Assembly (NCBI GenBank): GCA_037447295.1
Contig: JBBIGZ010000110.1
Coordinates: forward strand, 1-7,618
Direction: 5' to 3'
Length of the DNA stretch: 7,618 bases
DNA from: 630D-37 sp037447295
Lineage (GTDB): Bacteria; Chloroflexota; Anaerolineae; Anaerolineales; Villigracilaceae
The notes under the pieces were generated by a model that made no database searches, was not told the origin of the DNA, and worked only from the letters and a program-made list of their open reading frames with translations. The position numbers and the translations under genes are program-made. This document shows positions 4,212-7,618 of the stretch, piece after piece. Position 1 is the first letter of the stretch. Each line of letters opens with the position of its first letter.

Positions 4212-6686
4212 GTGAACCTGGATTTCGATCTTTATCGGCAGACCGTACAGGTCTCTTCCAATCCCCTAGTACGCCTTTCGGTCATTGATATTTCCCCGGA
4301 TCATCCCCAACGCACTTTTGTCTTCATTCATGGGTTTGGTGGGAAAGCCTCCCAATGGCGCTACCAACTGCAAAGCTTCTCGGTAGAAAATCGGGTGATC
4401 GCGCTGGACCTGCGCGGCCATGGGCTATCCGACCGGCCAGCTTCCGGCTACGATCTGGAAACCATGCTGAAAGATATAGAAATGGCGCTGGAGAGCTTAG
4501 GGGTGGATCGTTCGTTTGTGCTGGTGGGGCATTCGTTCGGTGGGGCACTGGTCGCCGAATATGCCCTGCGTCATCCGGATCGCCTGGAAGCTTTGATCCT
4601 GGTAGCAACGGCAGCACGTTTCCGTTTCAATTGGCTCTACCGTCTCGGTTTGTACTTGCCGGATTGGATGCTGCACATTGCGGAACGATTCACCCGTCAA
4701 TGGCTTTCTGCACCGCCCTACGTGCTCAAACCCTTCTACCGGCAATCAGTGGTGAAGTGGTCCGGGTACGATGTTTTCCCCAAGCTCCAAGTACCAACTC
4801 TGGTATTACGCGGCCATCGGGATCTGGTCTTTGAGCGACCGCTCTTTGAGGAAGTCGTCCATCTCATCCCCGGCGCACAAGAAGCCGATATCGGCGCTTC
4901 GGGGCACATGCTGATGCTGGAGCGACATGAGGCCGTCCGTCGCGCCATTGAGCGCTTTCTCGCCGGCGAACAGCAACGTTACTGGCGCGAGGAGGGCAAG
5001 TCGCTGCCCGGAAAAGGGCGGGAAGCGCTCCGCCGTGAACGCCCCTGGTTGGTACATTACGAGGATGGCGTTCCTTACACCATTGCCATCCCCTCTATTC
5101 CATTGCCTGCCCTGCTCGAATCTGCCGTGCGGCGTTTCCCACATCATCCGGCGATCCACTTTCGCGGTCACACATGGACCTACCAACAATTGGATCGAGA
5201 GGTGAATCGTTTTGCCAACGCGCTGCTCGGCATGGGGCTAGGAAAAGGGGCGCGCGTCGGGATCCTTCTGCCTAACATCCCCCAGGCGGTGATCGCTTTT
5301 TACGGCACTCTGCGTGCCGGCTGTGTTGCCGTATTTGTTCCGCCATTAACAGACCCTGAAGAGAGCTTCCGCCAGTTGGAAGAAGCCGAAACCGGTGTCG
5401 TAGTTATGCTTAATCTATGGATTGGGATGGCCCGTCAGTTGCTGAGTAGCGGTATTGTGCCGCATTTAATCCTCACCGATGCCGCCGACCTACTGCCGGC
5501 GCCAAAACGCTGGTTGGCTCTCTGGCGGCACCGCGGATTGAAACTGGAAGGGGCGCTAAAATACCGTCGCTGGATCAACGGCCAATCCACTCTTCCACCT
5601 TCCGTAGTGATAGCCCCCGAAGATATAGCCGTGATCCAGTATACAGGCGGCACAACCGCACAGGCCCGAGGCGTTGTCCTTTCCCATCGCAATTTGGTCG
5701 CCAATGCGTTACAAACACGTCACTGGATGTCCAATGCTCAGGAGGGCAAAGAACGTTTCCTATGCGTGCTTCCTTTTTCCCATAGTTATGGGCTAACAAC
5801 GGCACTCAACACGCCTATTGCCCTGGGTGCTGCGCTCATCTTAGAGCCTCAATTCCAGGTCCAACACATCCTTGAAAGCATTCGCCGGCATCGCCCCACC
5901 ATCTTTCCCGGTGTCCCATCCATGTATACGGCGATCAACGCTACGCGCGGGGCACGGCGCTATGGGATTTCTTCGATCAAGGTATGCATTAGCGGATCGG
6001 CGCCGCTGCCGGTGGAGGTCCAGGAAGCCTTTGAAAAGCTTACCCGCGGCCGGCTGATCGAAGGCTACGGCCTGACCGAGGCTTCCCCGGTGACCCACGC
6101 AAACCCGTTAAACGGGCTGCGCAAAGCCGGCAGCATCGGCATCCCATTACCTTCTACCGAAGCGCGCCTCGTGGACTTGCGGAAAGGGCAGCGCGAAGTG
6201 CGCCGTGGACAGATCGGCGAGCTGGCGGTACGCGGTCCACAGGTAATGCTTGGTTACTGGAAAAATCCACAGGAAACAGCTCGGGTGCTTGGTGAGGATG
6301 GTTGGCTACTCACTGGCGATATTGCCCAAATGGACGAAGATGGTTACTTCCGCATCATTGCACGCAAGGCCGATATGTGGTATCCTGGAAACCTGCGACG
6401 GCCGGTCTTTCCGCGCGATGTAGAGGAAGTGCTCTATGAGATACCACAGATCAAAGAGGCCGTTGTTGTTGCAGTTGCCGGGCAAGCGATCGCTTTCGTC
6501 ATTACCAGCACCGATCGTCCAAACAGCGAAGCCATCCTGGGCTATTGTCAACACCGGTTGCCGCCGGAGCTGGTGCCGCGCGCCGTCTTCTTTGTAGACG
6601 ATTTTCCACGCACCTTTATCGGCAAAGTCTTACGTCGTGAGTTGATTAAACGCTATGAACAATCTTTGGAACGCTCTTCAAGCTGA
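4212..6686 (+). CDS. Fusion of a serine alpha/beta hydrolase and an AMP-forming acyl ligase
   Basis: This 824-residue protein joins two enzymes. The N-terminal alpha/beta hydrolase (about 15-252) has the oxyanion segment HGFGG (40-44), nucleophile S108 in GHSFGG, acid D204 in GHRD and H232 in SGHMLML, so the triad looks complete. A linker of about 40 residues leads to an ANL-family adenylating domain (about 295-815) resembling long-chain fatty acid CoA ligases. Its P-loop is YTGGTTAQARG (477-487), with A and R where G and K are usual. The A5 motif is GYGLTEASP (618-626), the A7 motif holds TGD (701-703), and the catalytic lysine is K805 in PRTFIGKVLRREL. The hinge loop RKADMWYPGN...FPRDVEE (718-739) is longer than usual. 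No signal peptide or membrane helix is seen, so it acts in the cytoplasm or at the membrane surface. It likely hydrolyses an ester or thioester and activates an acid. The substrate is unknown. A second hydrolase gene overlaps its end. Confidence 0.88.
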   Translation: MNLDFDLYRQTVQVSSNPLVRLSVIDISPDHPQRTFVFIHGFGGKASQWRYQLQSFSVENRVIALDLRGHGLSDRPASGYDLETMLKDIEMALESLGVDRSFVLVGHSFGGALVAEYALRHPDRLEALILVATAARFRFNWLYRLGLYLPDWMLHIAERFTRQWLSAPPYVLKPFYRQSVVKWSGYDVFPKLQVPTLVLRGHRDLVFERPLFEEVVHLIPGAQEADIGASGHMLMLERHEAVRRAIERFLAGEQQRYWREEGKSLPGKGREALRRERPWLVHYEDGVPYTIAIPSIPLPALLESAVRRFPHHPAIHFRGHTWTYQQLDREVNRFANALLGMGLGKGARVGILLPNIPQAVIAFYGTLRAGCVAVFVPPLTDPEESFRQLEEAETGVVVMLNLWIGMARQLLSSGIVPHLILTDAADLLPAPKRWLALWRHRGLKLEGALKYRRWINGQSTLPPSVVIAPEDIAVIQYTGGTTAQARGVVLSHRNLVANALQTRHWMSNAQEGKERFLCVLPFSHSYGLTTALNTPIALGAALILEPQFQVQHILESIRRHRPTIFPGVPSMYTAINATRGARRYGISSIKVCISGSAPLPVEVQEAFEKLTRGRLIEGYGLTEASPVTHANPLNGLRKAGSIGIPLPSTEARLVDLRKGQREVRRGQIGELAVRGPQVMLGYWKNPQETARVLGEDGWLLTGDIAQMDEDGYFRIIARKADMWYPGNLRRPVFPRDVEEVLYEIPQIKEAVVVAVAGQAIAFVITSTDRPNSEAILGYCQHRLPPELVPRAVFFVDDFPRTFIGKVLRRELIKRYEQSLERSSS

Positions 6687-7512
6687 ACCCCATACCTCGC
6701 TACGCGATCACAAAGTGAATTTTGTTCGCCGGGGAGAAGGCCAGCCAGTACTGATGATCCATGGCCTAGCCGCCTCTTTGCACGATTGGGACGATTTGCT
6801 CCCAGCTGTCGCCGCCGCTGGTTTTGCCGCTTATGCCTGCGACCTGCTCGGTCACGGAGAGAGTGGCAAGCCAAAAACAATGAGCGCCTATACGGCCGAA
6901 AATGCCTTTCAGCATTGGCGGCGCTGGTGGGAACAAGAGTCCCCACCCCGCAATCAAATCCTCATCGGTCACTCGCTGGGCGGATACATGGCACTGGAAT
7001 ATGCCCTGCGCTTTCCAGAGCGCTTGAGTGGACTGGTGCTCATTAATCCTTTCTATTCGCTGGAACAGCTTTCTCAACCGGTACAAAACTTCTTACGCCG
7101 TCCGATGGAGAACATGGATTGGATTGAACGAACGCCCTATTGGGTCTTTCGTCTGCTGGTTGATCTCACCAGCTTGCGCTGGGAAAACGGGAATATCGAT
7201 CATGCCCTGCCAAAACATATTCGCGCCCAAAGTGCCCGAGATTACAAACGTGCCTCCCCTGGCATCTACAATCTCCCCCGCACGATCCGCAACCTAGAAC
7301 CTGAACTCAAGCATATCCGTATCCCGACGCTGCTGATTTGGGGAGAGCGGGATCAGACGCTCGATCCGCGCTCGTTCAAGCACTTACTAGATCTGATCCC
7401 TACCGCAAAGGGGGCTTCATTTCCACGTTGTGCCCATGTTGTTCACCAGTGCCATCCGCAACAGGTCAATCAGAAGGTGTTGGACTTCCTGGCCGAGCGA
7501 AAGATCGCCTAA
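6655..7512 (+). CDS. Alpha/beta fold serine hydrolase
   Basis: This 285-residue protein has the alpha/beta hydrolase core. The oxyanion segment is HGLAAS (36-41), DLLGHGES lies at 63-70, nucleophile S107 is in GHSLGG, the acid is probably D233 in GERD, and the histidine is H261 in CAHVVHQ. A helical lid sits at about 135-215. The family includes esterases, lipases, thioesterases and C-C hydrolases, and I cannot tell these apart here. It has no signal peptide. The ATG at 6655 overlaps the end of the hydrolase-ligase gene by 32 nt and has no strong SD, so coupling to that gene is likely; a GTG at 6715 is a less likely later start because it would remove the lead-in strand. It is not simply a copy of the fused N-terminal hydrolase: the lid and the surroundings of the triad differ. 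The pair probably serves one pathway. Confidence 0.87.
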   Translation: MNNLWNALQAEPHTSLRDHKVNFVRRGEGQPVLMIHGLAASLHDWDDLLPAVAAAGFAAYACDLLGHGESGKPKTMSAYTAENAFQHWRRWWEQESPPRNQILIGHSLGGYMALEYALRFPERLSGLVLINPFYSLEQLSQPVQNFLRRPMENMDWIERTPYWVFRLLVDLTSLRWENGNIDHALPKHIRAQSARDYKRASPGIYNLPRTIRNLEPELKHIRIPTLLIWGERDQTLDPRSFKHLLDLIPTAKGASFPRCAHVVHQCHPQQVNQKVLDFLAERKIA

Positions 7513-7541
7513 TGCAGGCATTCATAGGTGCATCGGGCGCC

Positions 7542-7550
7542 TGGTTTAAA
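7542..7550 (+). promoter_or_regulatory. Possible promoter for the last gene
   Basis: TTTAAA at 7545-7550 (4 of 6) is preceded by TG at 7542-7543 as in extended -10 promoters, and TTCATA at 7521-7526 (4 of 6 to TTGACA) lies 18 bp upstream. Transcription would start near 7556-7557, at the foot of the hairpin that follows. The match is modest. Confidence 0.25.
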
Positions 7551-7553
7551 GCG

Positions 7554-7585
7554 AAGGACGCAGAGGTATTCTCTGCGTCCTTTTT
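7554..7585 (+). terminator. Strong intrinsic terminator after the hydrolase unit
   Basis: GGACGCAGAG at 7556-7565 pairs perfectly with CTCTGCGTCC at 7571-7580 around the loop GTATT, and two A-T pairs (7554-7555 with 7581-7582) lengthen the stem to 12 bp. TTTTT follows at 7581-7585. It lies 42 nt after the stop codon of the second hydrolase and should end the rightward transcript. The SD of the next gene begins only 2 nt after the T run. Confidence 0.85.
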
Positions 7586-7598
7586 CCAGGAGGCTGCC

Positions 7599-7618
7599 AT
7601 GAAACTCTCTAATTCAAT
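7599..7618 (+). CDS. Start of an unidentified gene (3' partial)
   Basis: An ATG at 7599 is preceded by AGGAGG at 7588-7593, 5 nt away, an excellent ribosome binding site. Only the first residues MKLSNS are visible before the window ends, so no function can be given. The Lys after Met would fit a signal peptide but six residues prove nothing. Confidence 0.6.

Noticed and set aside
4355..4834. 159-residue plus-strand frame inside the fusion gene
   Set aside because: It is a shifted frame over the hydrolase domain, whose own frame shows all the catalytic motifs.
4212..6686. OleBC-type olefin synthesis fusion (beta-lactone decarboxylase plus beta-lactone synthetase)
   Set aside because: The domain order fits, but OleB belongs to the haloalkane dehalogenase group with an Asp nucleophile, while this hydrolase has GHSFGG with Ser108. 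No OleA thiolase or OleD reductase gene is in the window.

Overview
This is a compact bacterial chromosomal window with moderate-to-high GC, short intergenic gaps, Shine-Dalgarno starts and no mobile element, CRISPR array, tRNA or rRNA that I can see. The gene content (a YceD/DUF177 protein beside a primary-type sigma factor, a stand-alone bacterial VKOR, a MoeA, several alpha/beta hydrolases and a hydrolase-AMP ligase fusion) reminds me of Chloroflexota, perhaps Anaerolineae. That assignment is recalled likeness, not a computed placement.

Layout. (1) 1-311, plus: the C-terminal end of a protein that starts outside the window. (2) 312-449: a 138-bp gap with an extended -10 type promoter. (3) 450-2114, plus: a two-gene unit, yceD-like DUF177 protein then an RpoD/SigA-type sigma factor, 6 nt apart. 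(4) 2122-4030, minus: a three-gene unit read leftward, moeA, then VKOR (overlapping by 8 nt), then a tiny four-cysteine protein with an extremely acidic tail. It converges on the sigma gene with only 7 nt between stop codons. No intrinsic terminator separates the two units, but the sigma transcript would run into a C-rich, G-poor stretch that looks like a Rho loading site. (5) 4031-4211: a divergent promoter region with a perfect TATAAT facing moeA and TTGACA-N17-TACACT facing right, plus a short palindrome between them. (6) 4212-7512, plus: an 824-residue alpha/beta hydrolase fused to a FadD-like adenylating ligase, overlapped by 32 nt by a second serine alpha/beta hydrolase. (7) 7513-7618: a strong intrinsic terminator hairpin, then almost at once the SD and first codons of another gene.

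How the genes may work together. The rightward pair looks like a lipid or carboxylic-acid module: two serine hydrolases could release an acid (or thioester product), and the ligase domain would activate it as acyl-AMP and then probably acyl-CoA. The substrate cannot be read from the sequence. The leftward unit joins molybdenum cofactor insertion (MoeA) with disulfide formation at the membrane (VKOR); I see no obvious pathway link and treat it as a shared transcript. The left plus-strand unit joins a ribosome/23S rRNA-associated protein family with a sigma factor, so it is a housekeeping expression unit.

Most of the window is recognisable housekeeping or lipid metabolism. The least ordinary parts are the hydrolase-ligase fusion with its altered ligase hinge region, the acidic-tail mini-protein facing the sigma gene, and the hairpin placed directly against the ribosome binding site of the last gene.
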